From Dyella sp. AtDHG13 (lineage in GTDB: Bacteria; Pseudomonadota; Gammaproteobacteria; Xanthomonadales; Rhodanobacteraceae), in NCBI RefSeq assembly GCF_003201105.1, contig NZ_QICJ01000007.1, forward strand, positions 186,001-250,000: a DNA stretch of 64,000 nucleotides, in the 5' to 3' direction. The notes under the pieces were generated by a model. The model was given only the letters and a program-made list of their open reading frames with translations, was not told the origin of the DNA and ran no database searches. Position 1 is the first letter of the stretch. Every line of letters begins with the position of its first letter. Both the position numbers and the translations under genes were made by a program. Below, piece by piece: positions 8,587-16,360 of this stretch.

Positions 8587-9780
8587 CTAGGGCCGGCGGC
8601 CGTAGACCACGTACAGGCCGGCCGTGAGCAGCGCGGCGGCCAGCGACAGCGCCGCCGCCACCACGAACATCGGCCCGTAGCGCCCGCCCGAGGCGATCCA
8701 GCCGCCCAGTGGGCCGGTGATGCCCAGCGCCACGTCGATGAATACCGAGTACGCCGCCAGCGCCGCGCCGCGGTTGCTCGCGCTCACGCGCTCCACCGCC
8801 ACCACCCCGAGCGCCGGGAAAATCAGCGAAAAGCCGATGCCGCTCAGCGCCGCTCCCAGCATGGCCACGGCGGCATGGCCGGCGGTGGCGAGCACGATCA
8901 GGCCGGCGCATTCCACCAGCAGGGACACCAGGGCCGTGCGATAGCCGCCAAAGTGCGCAATGGTCCAGCCCAGCACCAGGCGCACGCCGACGAAGCACAC
9001 GCCGAACACGCTGAGCGTGGGCGCCGCGCCGGCCCATCCCTGGCTGGCGTAGTACAGGGTGATGAAGGTGGCGATGACGCCGAAGCCCACCGACCCCAGC
9101 GCCAGCCCCATGCCATACGGCGCGACCCGGCCGAACACGTGATGCATCGGCATGCGCTCGCCCGCCTCGCCCCGCACGGCGGGACGGCGCCACGCCAGCA
9201 GCAGGCCGCCCGCCATCAGTGCCAGGCTCGCCACGCCGATGCTGGCGAAACCCAGCGCACCGGCCAGCACCACGCCCAGCGGCGCGCCCACCGCCAGTGC
9301 GCCGTAGGTGGCAATGCCGTTCCACGAGATCACCTTGGCGGTGTGCTGCGCACCGACGCTGCCGATGCCCCACATGATGCAGCCCGTGGCCACGCAGCTC
9401 TCGCCCATGCCCAACGCGAGGCGCGCCACCAGCATCACGCCCACCGAGGCCACGGGCGTGCCGCGCAGCAGGGCCGCGATGCTCATCAGCAGGCCGCTGG
9501 CGGCGCAGGCGGTGAGGCCGATCAGCGCGGCGCGCTTGGGGCCGGCCGTGTCGGACGTGCGCCCGGCAAAGCCGCGGCTCAGCAGCGTGGCCACGTACTG
9601 GGCGCTGATCACCAGCCCGGCCAGCACCGCGCCAAAACCGAGGTCGTCGTGCACGAACGGCGGCAGCACCGCCAGCTGCATGCCGATCACCAGATACGCC
9701 AGGAAGGTGAACAGGACGATCTGGACAATGCGCAGGGTCAGCGGCGTTCCGCTTGCGCCCGGTTCAACGTGAGCATTCAT
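8587..9780 (-). CDS. MFS transporter, YhhS/arabinose-efflux-like
   Basis: A 397-residue integral membrane protein with about 12 transmembrane segments. Features of the YhhS-like MFS group are visible: LPPFVHDDLGFGAVLAGLVIS in the TM1-TM2 loop (read in two parts, residues ~40-60), SRGFAGRTSDTAGPKR at the conserved loop 2-3 (about residues 68-83), and ARLALGMGESCVATG near residue 120. The substrate is unknown. It converges on the cardiolipin synthase gene with only 9 nt between the stops. The next minus-strand gene starts 69 nt upstream of it, so the two may share a promoter. Confidence 0.85.
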   Translation of the reverse strand: MNAHVEPGASGTPLTLRIVQIVLFTFLAYLVIGMQLAVLPPFVHDDLGFGAVLAGLVISAQYVATLLSRGFAGRTSDTAGPKRAALIGLTACAASGLLMSIAALLRGTPVASVGVMLVARLALGMGESCVATGCIMWGIGSVGAQHTAKVISWNGIATYGALAVGAPLGVVLAGALGFASIGVASLALMAGGLLLAWRRPAVRGEAGERMPMHHVFGRVAPYGMGLALGSVGFGVIATFITLYYASQGWAGAAPTLSVFGVCFVGVRLVLGWTIAHFGGYRTALVSLLVECAGLIVLATAGHAAVAMLGAALSGIGFSLIFPALGVVAVERVSASNRGAALAAYSVFIDVALGITGPLGGWIASGGRYGPMFVVAAALSLAAALLTAGLYVVYGRRP

Positions 9781-9849
9781 GGGTACAACATCGGAAGAAG
9801 GAAAAACGGCCGCGCGTCCCGGCCTGAACCGCGATGGACGCCCGCGGCG

Positions 9850-10224
9850 TCACTCGGACGGGCGCCGCCGTCGGCTGGCCACCAGCCAGCCGAGGAAAAC
9901 GCCGATGCACACGCCGATGAACTCGGCCATCACGCGCCCGCCGAGATTGTCCGGGTCGTGCACTTCGGCCAGGCGCACGCGCAGCAATTGCAGCGACTGC
10001 ACGCGCCCGTAGTTGAAATAGACCAGGTTCCACATGTCGCTGCCGCCCGCCAGCACCATGGCGATCAGCGTGGCCCAACCTATTTCCATCGCCGGGATCC
10101 AACCCTGGGTGCGTCCGAACAGGTGCAGCAGGGTGTACACGAGCAAGGCGATGACCAGCGCGATGGCGCCGGCCTCCAGCGAGCCCACGTACCCATACCC
10201 CATCCAGGATTGATCGAAGAACAT
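9850..10224 (-). CDS. Small inner-membrane protein, unknown function
   Basis: A 124-residue protein with three likely transmembrane segments (residues ~17-37, ~45-62, ~98-115) and a basic C-terminal tail (SRRRRPSE), which suggests the C terminus lies in the cytoplasm. The start at 10224 is the first Met before the first membrane segment; AGGGG lies just upstream. A longer in-frame ATG at 10365 adds 47 residues of low-complexity basic sequence and is unlikely. I recognise no domain. It is followed by the MFS transporter gene on the same strand and divergent from nicotinamidase across 204 nt. Confidence 0.6.
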   Translation of the reverse strand: MFFDQSWMGYGYVGSLEAGAIALVIALLVYTLLHLFGRTQGWIPAMEIGWATLIAMVLAGGSDMWNLVYFNYGRVQSLQLLRVRLAEVHDPDNLGGRVMAEFIGVCIGVFLGWLVASRRRRPSE

Positions 10225-10428
10225 GCCCCTGTTTTCCCGTCGGCTGGCGTGGGCGCCATTATGCCTGTCGCGGCCACCCGGCCGCGCTGCGGGCAAGCCA
10301 CGCGCAAGAAGTTTTCCACCCTGAACGTTTTGCATCGCCGGCGGATCGCGCGTCGAGCGCATCACACCTCGCCGGCCCGCGGCCGACTAGACTTTACGAC
10401 GCAACCTTTTGCGAGACCCGACGCGACC

Positions 10429-11076
10429 ATGAACCCGCCCATCAGCCGCCGCGCCGCCCTTGTCCTGGTCGACGTACAACCGGACTTCATGCCCGGCGGC
10501 GCGCTGGCCTGCCACGAGGGCGACGCCATCGTGCCGGGCATCGACCAGTTGCTGAAACGCGACGTGTTCCAGCACGTCGTCGCCACGCAGGACTGGCACC
10601 CGGCCGATCATGTGTCGTTCGCCACGTCCCACCCGGGCCGCGAGCCGTTCGACCGCATACCGCTCTACGGCCATGCCCAGACGCTGTGGCCGCCGCACTG
10701 CGTGCAGCACACGGCCGGGGCGGAACTGCATCCGTCCATCGACTGGTCGCATCTGGATACGGTGATCCGCAAGGGCGATGACCCGCGCGTGGATTCGTAC
10801 AGCGGCTTTCGCGAGAACCACGGGCCGCACGGCAAGCGCCCCGCCACGCCGCTGCACGACTGGCTGCGCGAACAGGGCGTGGACGAGATCTACCTGTGCG
10901 GGCTGGCGCGCGACGTCTGCGTGCTGTGGACCGCGCAGGACGCCGTGGAGCTGGGCTACCGCACGCACGTGCTGTGGGACCTCACACGCCCCGTCACACC
11001 GGACACCGATGCGTCGACGCGCCTGCGCTTCGACCAGATGGGCGTGGACGTGATCGATTCGTCCGCGCTGGCCTGA
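10429..11076 (+). CDS. pncA: Nicotinamidase
   Basis: A 215-residue cysteine hydrolase of the isochorismatase-like fold that converts nicotinamide to nicotinic acid in the NAD salvage pathway. The catalytic triad is visible: Asp in LVDVQPDF (residue ~16), Lys in VIRKGDD (~113) and Cys in ARDVCVLWT (~164). The metal-binding DWHPADHVSF (~54-63) is also present, and the length fits PncA. The start at 10429 is the only one compatible with the family; the open frame continues far upstream only because the region is GC-rich. A promoter may lie near 10386-10410 (the AT-rich stretch before the start), but I cannot fix its boxes. Confidence 0.92.
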   Translation: MNPPISRRAALVLVDVQPDFMPGGALACHEGDAIVPGIDQLLKRDVFQHVVATQDWHPADHVSFATSHPGREPFDRIPLYGHAQTLWPPHCVQHTAGAELHPSIDWSHLDTVIRKGDDPRVDSYSGFRENHGPHGKRPATPLHDWLREQGVDEIYLCGLARDVCVLWTAQDAVELGYRTHVLWDLTRPVTPDTDASTRLRFDQMGVDVIDSSALA

Positions 11077-11132
11077 GGCTTCGGGCTGGACAGGCGGTGG
11101 AGCCGGTCCAAAATCCCGCGCGGGCACCCATT

Positions 11133-11262
11133 CGTCATTCCGGCGTAGGCCGGAATCCAGTGACGAAAGGAAACGGTTATCGCGTGCCGTTTAAAGCCTG
11201 GGGCGCTTCTGCGACAACCGCGCTATGAGGCCACTGGATTCCGGCCTACGCCGGAATGACGG
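11133..11262. repeat. Inverted pair of REP-like palindromes (CATTCCGGC type)
   Basis: Two copies of one element face each other: 11133-11165 and, in reverse, 11231-11262. Each contains its own hairpin (TTCCGGC-gtag-GCCGGAA) flanked by CGTCA and TCCAGTGACG. The 65 nt between them contain no gene. Paired elements of this kind, with a conserved CATTCC...GGAATCCAG core, are dispersed through many proteobacterial genomes. Here they fill the gap after nicotinamidase and may work as a terminator or mRNA 3' stabiliser. A diverged relative occurs at 41491-41523. Confidence 0.8.
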
Positions 11263-11302
11263 CAGCGATGGAGCGCGTTGCAGGGAAAGCTTGAACCGAC
11301 GC

Positions 11303-11491
11303 TCAGGCGTCGTCCTCGGAACTCACCTCGACCTGCGGCTCGCCGTCCGCGTCGACGCTCACGCGGATGTCGATGGGACGGCAGCAGACCTGGCAGTCCT
11401 CGAAATAGCGCTGGCTGCCGGCTGAGCCATCGACGAGGATCTCGATGGCTTCGCCGCAGTAAGGACAATGGATGAGGACGGAGTCGAGCAT
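11303..11491 (-). CDS. CPXCG-motif small cysteine-rich protein
   Basis: A 62-residue protein with a zinc-ribbon-like pattern: HCPYCGE (residues ~8-14) and CQVCCRPID (~34-42), followed by an acidic C-terminal tail. It matches the family named CPXCG motif-containing cysteine-rich proteins, whose function is not known; metal binding is inferred from the paired CxxC motifs. The start at 11491 has GAGGGC upstream and begins at the conserved N terminus, whereas the longer reading (to 11638) overlaps the end of the adjacent lipoprotein gene. It lies downstream of that lipoprotein gene on the same strand. Confidence 0.75.
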   Translation of the reverse strand: MLDSVLIHCPYCGEAIEILVDGSAGSQRYFEDCQVCCRPIDIRVSVDADGEPQVEVSSEDDA

Positions 11492-11526
11492 GCTGCCCTC
11501 GTCACCGGCCCTATCGGGCGCGTCGC

Positions 11527-11949
11527 TCAGCGCTTGGCGAGCGACAGCGACGAACCCCACTTGTTGACCTGCACGATCTGGCTTTCGCCGGCCGCCAGCG
11601 TGGTGTCCACGTGCGCGTCGCCGCTCACCTTGTGGCATGCGCCGGAGTTGCGCAGCGACACGGTATGCGCGCCACTGGGCAGGTAGAGCGTCGCCTGCTC
11701 GCCGGTTTCGAGCTGCGCGGCGAACTTGTCGTCCACCAGCACCTGGCTGGAGCAGCCGCCGCCAAAGAAGCCATTGGCACGCACGACCTGCAGCGTGGCA
11801 TTGCCATCGCCCGGCGTCTGGTAGAGGAACTGGCGATTGGACACCACGTCCTTGATGACCTTGTCGTGGTCATTCGTCACGCCGCAGCCGGTCAGGGCCA
11901 CCATGGCCACCAGCATCGCCGCGCCTGCTGCGCTCTGCCTGATCTTCAT
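11527..11949 (-). CDS. Putative lipoprotein, unknown function
   Basis: A 140-residue protein with a lipoprotein signal peptide: basic MKIRQ, a hydrophobic core and the lipobox LTGC at residues ~19-22, giving a mature Cys that would be lipidated and anchored in the envelope. The mature part has two further Cys (in GGGCSS and GACHK), which may form a disulfide in the periplasm, and a beta-rich look. GGAG lies about 8 nt before the ATG at 11949. I recognise no family. It is on the same strand as, and just upstream of, the CPXCG protein, and downstream of a PIN-domain gene. Confidence 0.7.
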   Translation of the reverse strand: MKIRQSAAGAAMLVAMVALTGCGVTNDHDKVIKDVVSNRQFLYQTPGDGNATLQVVRANGFFGGGCSSQVLVDDKFAAQLETGEQATLYLPSGAHTVSLRNSGACHKVSGDAHVDTTLAAGESQIVQVNKWGSSLSLAKR

Positions 11950-12016
11950 CACCGCACTCCATGGAAAGTTATTCGAGCATCGCGAACACGCGATCAACCG
12001 GTTGTGAATCGTACGC

Positions 12017-12475
12017 TCACGGCAGGGGTGGTTCCCATGCCGAAGGGCACAGGATGCGGAACCAGCCTTCGCGCGCCGTGCGCCGGGCCAGCTGCAGCAG
12101 CGCCTTGTCCTTGCTGAGCAGGCATTGCGCGCCTGCCGCCAGCGCCAGTTCGAGGAATTTCTGGTCGTCCGGGTCCGCGCAGCGCGGCAGCTTCACCTCC
12201 GGGCGAGTCGCCAGCGCCGTGCCAGGCAGCAGCGACACCCAGCGGTCGAACACCGCCCCGGCGTCGGCGCGCGCGGCTTCCGTCAATCCAAACGCCGGAT
12301 ACGCCAGCACCGCCAGCCACTCCGCCCGGCACGGCTCGTCCACCACCGCCACGGCCGCGCCTTGCCGCAACGCGTCCATCAGGCGGGCGCAGGCGGGGTC
12401 GCGGAACACGAACAGGTCGAGCGCCACATTAGTATCGAGGACGAGCCGGGGAACGGAAACGGACATGGCGCGCAT
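12017..12475 (-). CDS. PIN-domain protein, putative toxin-antitoxin toxin family
   Basis: A 152-residue PIN-fold protein of the family annotated as putative toxin components of toxin-antitoxin systems. Acidic metal-binding residues are visible: Asp in LVLDTNVALD (residues ~11-20), Glu in EPCRAEWLAVL (~47-57) and Asp in RCADPDDQKFLELA (~98-111), followed by LLSKDKALL. PIN proteins of this kind are Mg-dependent ribonucleases. No small antitoxin gene lies immediately upstream: the next upstream gene is divergent and unrelated. A chromosomal, perhaps domesticated, role is therefore as likely as a classical toxin. ATG at 12466 is an alternative start. Confidence 0.75.
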   Translation of the reverse strand: MRAMSVSVPRLVLDTNVALDLFVFRDPACARLMDALRQGAAVAVVDEPCRAEWLAVLAYPAFGLTEAARADAGAVFDRWVSLLPGTALATRPEVKLPRCADPDDQKFLELALAAGAQCLLSKDKALLQLARRTAREGWFRILCPSAWEPPLP

Positions 12476-12528
12476 GGTGGCATACCCGGCCGGCTAAAAT
12501 GGGCCTCCTGCCCTGCGAACTGAAGCCC

Positions 12529-12801
12529 ATGACCGAACGCCTTTTCGACCGCTACACGGTCCGCGCCACGGCGATCGCCGAAGGCTCGCGCTACACTGCC
12601 TGCATGGTGGTCTCGCCGCGCGGGCGCGCCGGTTTTCCGGTGTACTTCGCCATCTGCGAAAACCGCAGCTTCCGCGACAAGGCCCTGGCCGAGGCCGCCG
12701 CCGCCAAGGCGCTGGAAGCCATCGAGGCGCTGGAAGAGGACGGCACCCCCGTCTTCCCCGAGGGCTATACCGGCTTCGACGACGCGCCGCCCAGCGCATG
12801 A
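12529..12801 (+). CDS. Hypothetical protein, 90 aa
   Basis: A short soluble protein: an N-terminal beta-like half (FDRYTVRATAIAEG, then CMVVSPRGRAG and PVYFAICENRSF) and a helical, Ala- and Glu-rich C-terminal half (ALAEAAAAKALEAIEALEED). I recognise no domain. The start at 12529 is preferred to 12499 because it begins the compact part; the ribosome site is weak. The stop codon overlaps the ATG of the metallopeptidase gene (ATGA), so the two are translationally coupled and the pair likely functions together. It is divergent from the PIN gene with only about 50 nt between starts. Confidence 0.65.
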   Translation: MTERLFDRYTVRATAIAEGSRYTACMVVSPRGRAGFPVYFAICENRSFRDKALAEAAAAKALEAIEALEEDGTPVFPEGYTGFDDAPPSA

Positions 12802-13304
12802 GCGTGCTGAAGTACCTGGGCGGCTATCCGCCCGCCGTGCTCGACAAGGTGCGCCAGCTGATCGACCGCGACGAGCTGGGCGAGTATCTGCACAAGCGCC
12901 ATCCCGACCGCCACGAGGTACAGAGCGACAAGGCGCTTTACGCCTATGCCGATGCGCTGCGCCAGGAGCATCTGCGCAACGCGCCCGGCATCGACCGCGT
13001 GTGGTACGACAGCAAGCTCGACGTGATCAGCAAGGCGCTGGGCATGCACACGGCCATCTCCCACGTGCACGGCGGCCGCCTGAAGGCGCGCAAGGAGATC
13101 CGCATCGCCTCGCTGTTCCGCGACACGCCGCCGGAGTTCCTCAAGATGATCGTGGTGCACGAGCTGGCGCACCTGAAAGAGGCCGAGCACAACAAGGCGT
13201 TCTACCGGCTGTGCGAGTACATGCAGCCGGATTATCACCAGCAGGAATTCGACCTTCGTCTGTACCTGACCTGGCGCGATCTGGAAGCTGCCCGCGGCGC
13301 TTGA
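12798..13304 (+). CDS. M48-type / YgjP-like zinc metallopeptidase
   Basis: A 168-residue protein with the zinc-peptidase motif HELAHLKEAEHNKAFY (about residues 115-130). The two His of HExxH and a third His five residues on (HNKAFY) make the metal site, as in the YgjP/DUF45 group of M48-like peptidases. It lacks membrane segments and is probably cytosolic; YgjP homologues have no settled substrate. The start overlaps the stop of the 90-aa hypothetical gene by 4 nt, indicating coupling. The length is close to that of small members of the family. The catalytic motif is clear; the biological role is not. Confidence 0.8.
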   Translation: MSVLKYLGGYPPAVLDKVRQLIDRDELGEYLHKRHPDRHEVQSDKALYAYADALRQEHLRNAPGIDRVWYDSKLDVISKALGMHTAISHVHGGRLKARKEIRIASLFRDTPPEFLKMIVVHELAHLKEAEHNKAFYRLCEYMQPDYHQQEFDLRLYLTWRDLEAARGA

Positions 13305-13355
13305 CGCAAGCCTGGCGCGATAGAATTGGCGCGTTCTCCCCGACCGGTAGCGCCT

Positions 13356-14267
13356 ATGCCCGCATGGTTTCGCCAATGGCTCGATCGCCCCCGCATCATC
13401 CAGATCGGCGGGCGGCCGTTCGTCAGCGAGGGGCTCACGCAACGCGTGTGGGACGACATCTACCACTTCGCGCTCACCATTCGCTGGCCGACCTTCTTCG
13501 GGCTGGCGGCGACGATATTCGTCATCGTCAACGGCCTGTTCGCCGTGCTTTACCAATTGGGCGACCACGCCATCGCCAACCAGTTTCCCGCCAACTTCGC
13601 GGGCGCGTTCTTCTTCAGCGTGGAAACGCTGGCGACGGTTGGCTATGGCGACATGCACCCGCAAACGGTGTATGGCCATGTGGTGGCCACGGCCGAGATC
13701 TTCATGGGCATGCTGAGCATCGCGCTGGTCACGGGCCTGGTGTTTGCCCGGTTCTCGCGGCCACGCGCCAAGATCATGTTTGCCAACCATCCCGTGATCC
13801 GCTTCGTGCACGGCAAGCGCACGCTGATGATCCGCGTGGCCAACGCCCGCCAGAACGCCATCGTGGAAGCCTCCGCGAAACTGCACCTGCTGGTGCGCGA
13901 GACCTCGCCGGAGGGCTTTCGCCTGCGACGCATCCACGACGTCTCCCTGCTCCGCGACCGCCATCCGGTCTTCATGCTGAGCTGGAGCCTGATGCACGTG
14001 ATCGACGAGAACAGCCCGCTGTACGGCATGGGCGAAGAAGCGCTGGAGACGCTGGAGGCCACGCTGATGCTGAGCATCGAGGGCATCGACGAGACCACGT
14101 CGCAATCCATGCTCGCCCGCCACCAGTGGAGCTGGCGCGACTGGCGCTGGAACCATCGCTACATCGACCTGGTGAGCGACGACGAGCAGGGCGTCAGCCA
14201 CATCGACTACGGGGTTTTCCATCGCGTCCTTCCGATCGAGGAAGGCGAGGACAGCGACCGGCTCTGA
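13356..14267 (+). CDS. Inward-rectifier-type potassium channel (KirBac-like)
   Basis: A 303-residue two-transmembrane channel subunit. TM1 (residues ~46-70) leads to a pore helix and the K+ selectivity filter TVGYGDM (residues ~94-100), then TM2 (~110-133). The cytoplasmic Kir-type immunoglobulin-like domain follows, with the typical segments IMFANHPVIRFVHGKRTLMIRVAN (read in two parts, residues ~143-166) and HDVSLLRDRHPVFMLSWSLMHVID (two parts, ~197-220). The length matches KirBac1.1/KirBac3.1. It would form a tetramer in the inner membrane passing K+. The start at 13356 is the Met nearest the amphipathic slide helix. It is monocistronic and converges on the quinone reductase gene. Confidence 0.9.
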   Translation: MPAWFRQWLDRPRIIQIGGRPFVSEGLTQRVWDDIYHFALTIRWPTFFGLAATIFVIVNGLFAVLYQLGDHAIANQFPANFAGAFFFSVETLATVGYGDMHPQTVYGHVVATAEIFMGMLSIALVTGLVFARFSRPRAKIMFANHPVIRFVHGKRTLMIRVANARQNAIVEASAKLHLLVRETSPEGFRLRRIHDVSLLRDRHPVFMLSWSLMHVIDENSPLYGMGEEALETLEATLMLSIEGIDETTSQSMLARHQWSWRDWRWNHRYIDLVSDDEQGVSHIDYGVFHRVLPIEEGEDSDRL

Positions 14268-14273
14268 AGGCGC

Positions 14274-15245
14274 CTACAGCGTCAACAGCACCTTGCCGAT
14301 GGAGGCGCGGCTTTCCAGGAACGCATGCGCGGCCGCGCCCTCGCGCAGCGGAAAGCGCGCGGCCACGCTAGGCACCACCGCGCGCCGCCGGATCTGGTCG
14401 AACAACAGCGCCGCCCGTTCGCGCCGCACCTCGGGCCCCGTCAGCACGTTCCACAGGTCGCCACCGGTGAGGGTGAGCGAGCGGTCCATCAGCAGGCGGG
14501 GATCGACCGGGTCGGGATCGCCGGCCGCCATGCCGTAGAACACCACGGTGCCGCCGATGCGCGTCGCCGCCAGGCTGTCGGCCAGCGTGCGCCCGACCGA
14601 GTCGTACACCACGTTGGCGCCGTGGCCGCCCGTCAGTGAACGGGTCGCCTGTATCCATTCGCCGTAACCCACCGCGGCATCGGCCCCCGCGGTGATCACC
14701 GCATCGCGCTTGGCCTCGCTGGAGGCCACGCCCAGCACCACCGCGCCCAGCGACTTGAGCATCTGCACCAGCAGCAGGCCCACCCCGCCCGCCGCGGCAT
14801 GTACCACGGCGACATCGCCCGGGCGCACCGAAAAACTGTCGGTCACCAGGTATTGCGCCGTCAGGCCCTGCAACAGGACGGCGGCGGCGGTATCGAAGTC
14901 GATGTCGTCCGGCAGCGGAATCAGGCGGTCGCGATCCACCGCCACCAGCTCGGCGTTGGCGTGGGGCATGTCGGCAAAGCCCACCCGGGCGCCCACCGGG
15001 AACAGGGCATCGCCCTCCGCGGACTGCGCCACCACGCCCGCGCCTTCGTACCCCAGCACCCAGGGCGCAGTGCCGGTGAGGTGATAGTTGCCGTTACGGC
15101 GGTAAACGTCGGCGAAGTTGAGGCCAACGCTCCGCATGCGTACCAGGACCTGTCCCGGGCCGGGCACCGGGTCCAGTCGTTCGGTCCAGCGCAGGACGTC
15201 GGCGGGCCCAAAGCGGTCGAAGGTCAGTGCGTGCATGGCGTTCAT
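14274..15245 (-). CDS. Quinone oxidoreductase (zeta-crystallin-like, MDR family)
   Basis: A 323-residue medium-chain reductase. It has the quinone-oxidoreductase signature GLNFADVYRRNGNY (about residues 40-53), GYEGAGVV, the dinucleotide loop HAAAGGVGLLLVQMLKSLGA (residues ~147-166) and a C-terminal RASIGKVLLTL. Structural zinc Cys ligands are absent, as expected for NADPH:quinone reductase of the QOR type. The start was set at 15245 (GGGG just upstream); 15236 and 15263 are alternatives. It is convergent with the K+ channel gene, with 6 nt between stops, and divergent from the first sulfotransferase gene. It is not obviously part of the sulfotransferase island. Confidence 0.85.
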   Translation of the reverse strand: MNAMHALTFDRFGPADVLRWTERLDPVPGPGQVLVRMRSVGLNFADVYRRNGNYHLTGTAPWVLGYEGAGVVAQSAEGDALFPVGARVGFADMPHANAELVAVDRDRLIPLPDDIDFDTAAAVLLQGLTAQYLVTDSFSVRPGDVAVVHAAAGGVGLLLVQMLKSLGAVVLGVASSEAKRDAVITAGADAAVGYGEWIQATRSLTGGHGANVVYDSVGRTLADSLAATRIGGTVVFYGMAAGDPDPVDPRLLMDRSLTLTGGDLWNVLTGPEVRRERAALLFDQIRRRAVVPSVAARFPLREGAAAHAFLESRASIGKVLLTL

Positions 15246-15432
15246 CCCCGGCGAGGGAGGCAAGGATGACAGGTTTAGCGATAGGAACGGCGGCCCGTAG
15301 AGGGTGAACGTGACGGCCGGGTAGTTTTTTCCTTACGCAAAGCTGTACTTTTGGTCAACGCGGCGCAAAATCACGCGTTATTCACCTTCACTGGTCGTAA
15401 GGCCGCGGCCAATGTTCAGGGAGACAGCGTCT

Positions 15433-16353
15433 ATGCGGCGAACCTTTGTCGTAGGTTGCCCACGTTCCGGCACCACCATTGTCCAGGCGCTGCTGGGCAG
15501 GCATCCGGCCATCTACACGCTGCCGGAAACCGCCTTCTTCGAGCAATTGCATGGCGACCTGGGCTGGCGCTGGGGCGATGCGGGCGTGCAGCCGCGGCGA
15601 CGTCGTTGGCGCCAGTCGCTGGGCCTGACCCGCCGCCACATGCGGGAAACCTTCGCGGCCCTGCAGACGCAGCTGACCGGCTCGCCGCCGGCCATTCCCC
15701 GCCCTTACCGCCAGCAGGCGCTGTCCCGCCAGTTCCTTGCCCTGCTGGATCGCTCCGCCGATGCCGCCGGCCGCTCCATGTGGCTGGAGAAGACGCCCAA
15801 CCACCTGCTCTATATCCCCGAAATCGAAACCCTCGCGCCCGACGCCCGGTTCGTGCACGTGGTGCGCCGGGGCATCGACGTGCTGGCCTCGCTGGCCGAC
15901 GTGTACCTGCGTTACGAGAACGACGAAGCCTTCGGTGGCGGCACCGTCCATTGGGCGCGACGCTGGAACCGCGCGGTGGAAATCCACCACCAGCACGTCG
16001 GCCGCGCCAATCACCATTTCATCTTCCAGGAAGACCTGGTGCGCTACCCCGACAGCGAATGGGCGCGGCTGTGCGCCTTCCTCGACCTGCCCCCGGACGC
16101 GCCGCTGGACAGCGCCTGCCAGCAGTCCATCGCCAACCTGAAGGACGAGCCCTGGAAGGTCGCCGCCATCGAGGGCCAGGTGCGCGAAGCCGACCACAAG
16201 GTCGACAGCCTGTTCGGTCCCAAGCTGCAGCGCTGGCTGCACGACCACCTGGCCTCCTACGAGGACCTGCACGCCCAGTGCCAGGCCGTCCGGGCGCGAC
16301 CCGCGCCGCGGATCTTCAAGGTCTACGACGCCCAGGCGGCCAGCGCGGGCTGA
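15433..16353 (+). CDS. Sulfotransferase (Sulfotransfer_3-like), no TPR
   Basis: A 306-residue PAPS-dependent sulfotransferase. The 5'-phosphosulfate loop is VGCPRSGTTIVQALLGRHP (residues ~7-25), LEKTPNHLLY (~119) matches the catalytic-strand region, and the 3'-phosphate site is VHVVRRGIDVLASLADVY (~142-159). Unlike the three other sulfotransferases nearby it has no TPR array. The start at 15433 has AGGGAGA about 9 nt upstream, which beats the ATG at 15412. It is the first gene of a cluster with a TPR-hydroxylase and three TPR-sulfotransferases and converges on the hydroxylase gene with 7 nt between stops. The acceptor is unknown; related enzymes act on tyrosine residues, sugars or small molecules. 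Confidence 0.88.
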   Translation: MRRTFVVGCPRSGTTIVQALLGRHPAIYTLPETAFFEQLHGDLGWRWGDAGVQPRRRRWRQSLGLTRRHMRETFAALQTQLTGSPPAIPRPYRQQALSRQFLALLDRSADAAGRSMWLEKTPNHLLYIPEIETLAPDARFVHVVRRGIDVLASLADVYLRYENDEAFGGGTVHWARRWNRAVEIHHQHVGRANHHFIFQEDLVRYPDSEWARLCAFLDLPPDAPLDSACQQSIANLKDEPWKVAAIEGQVREADHKVDSLFGPKLQRWLHDHLASYEDLHAQCQAVRARPAPRIFKVYDAQAASAG

Positions 16354-16360
16354 ACCGCCT

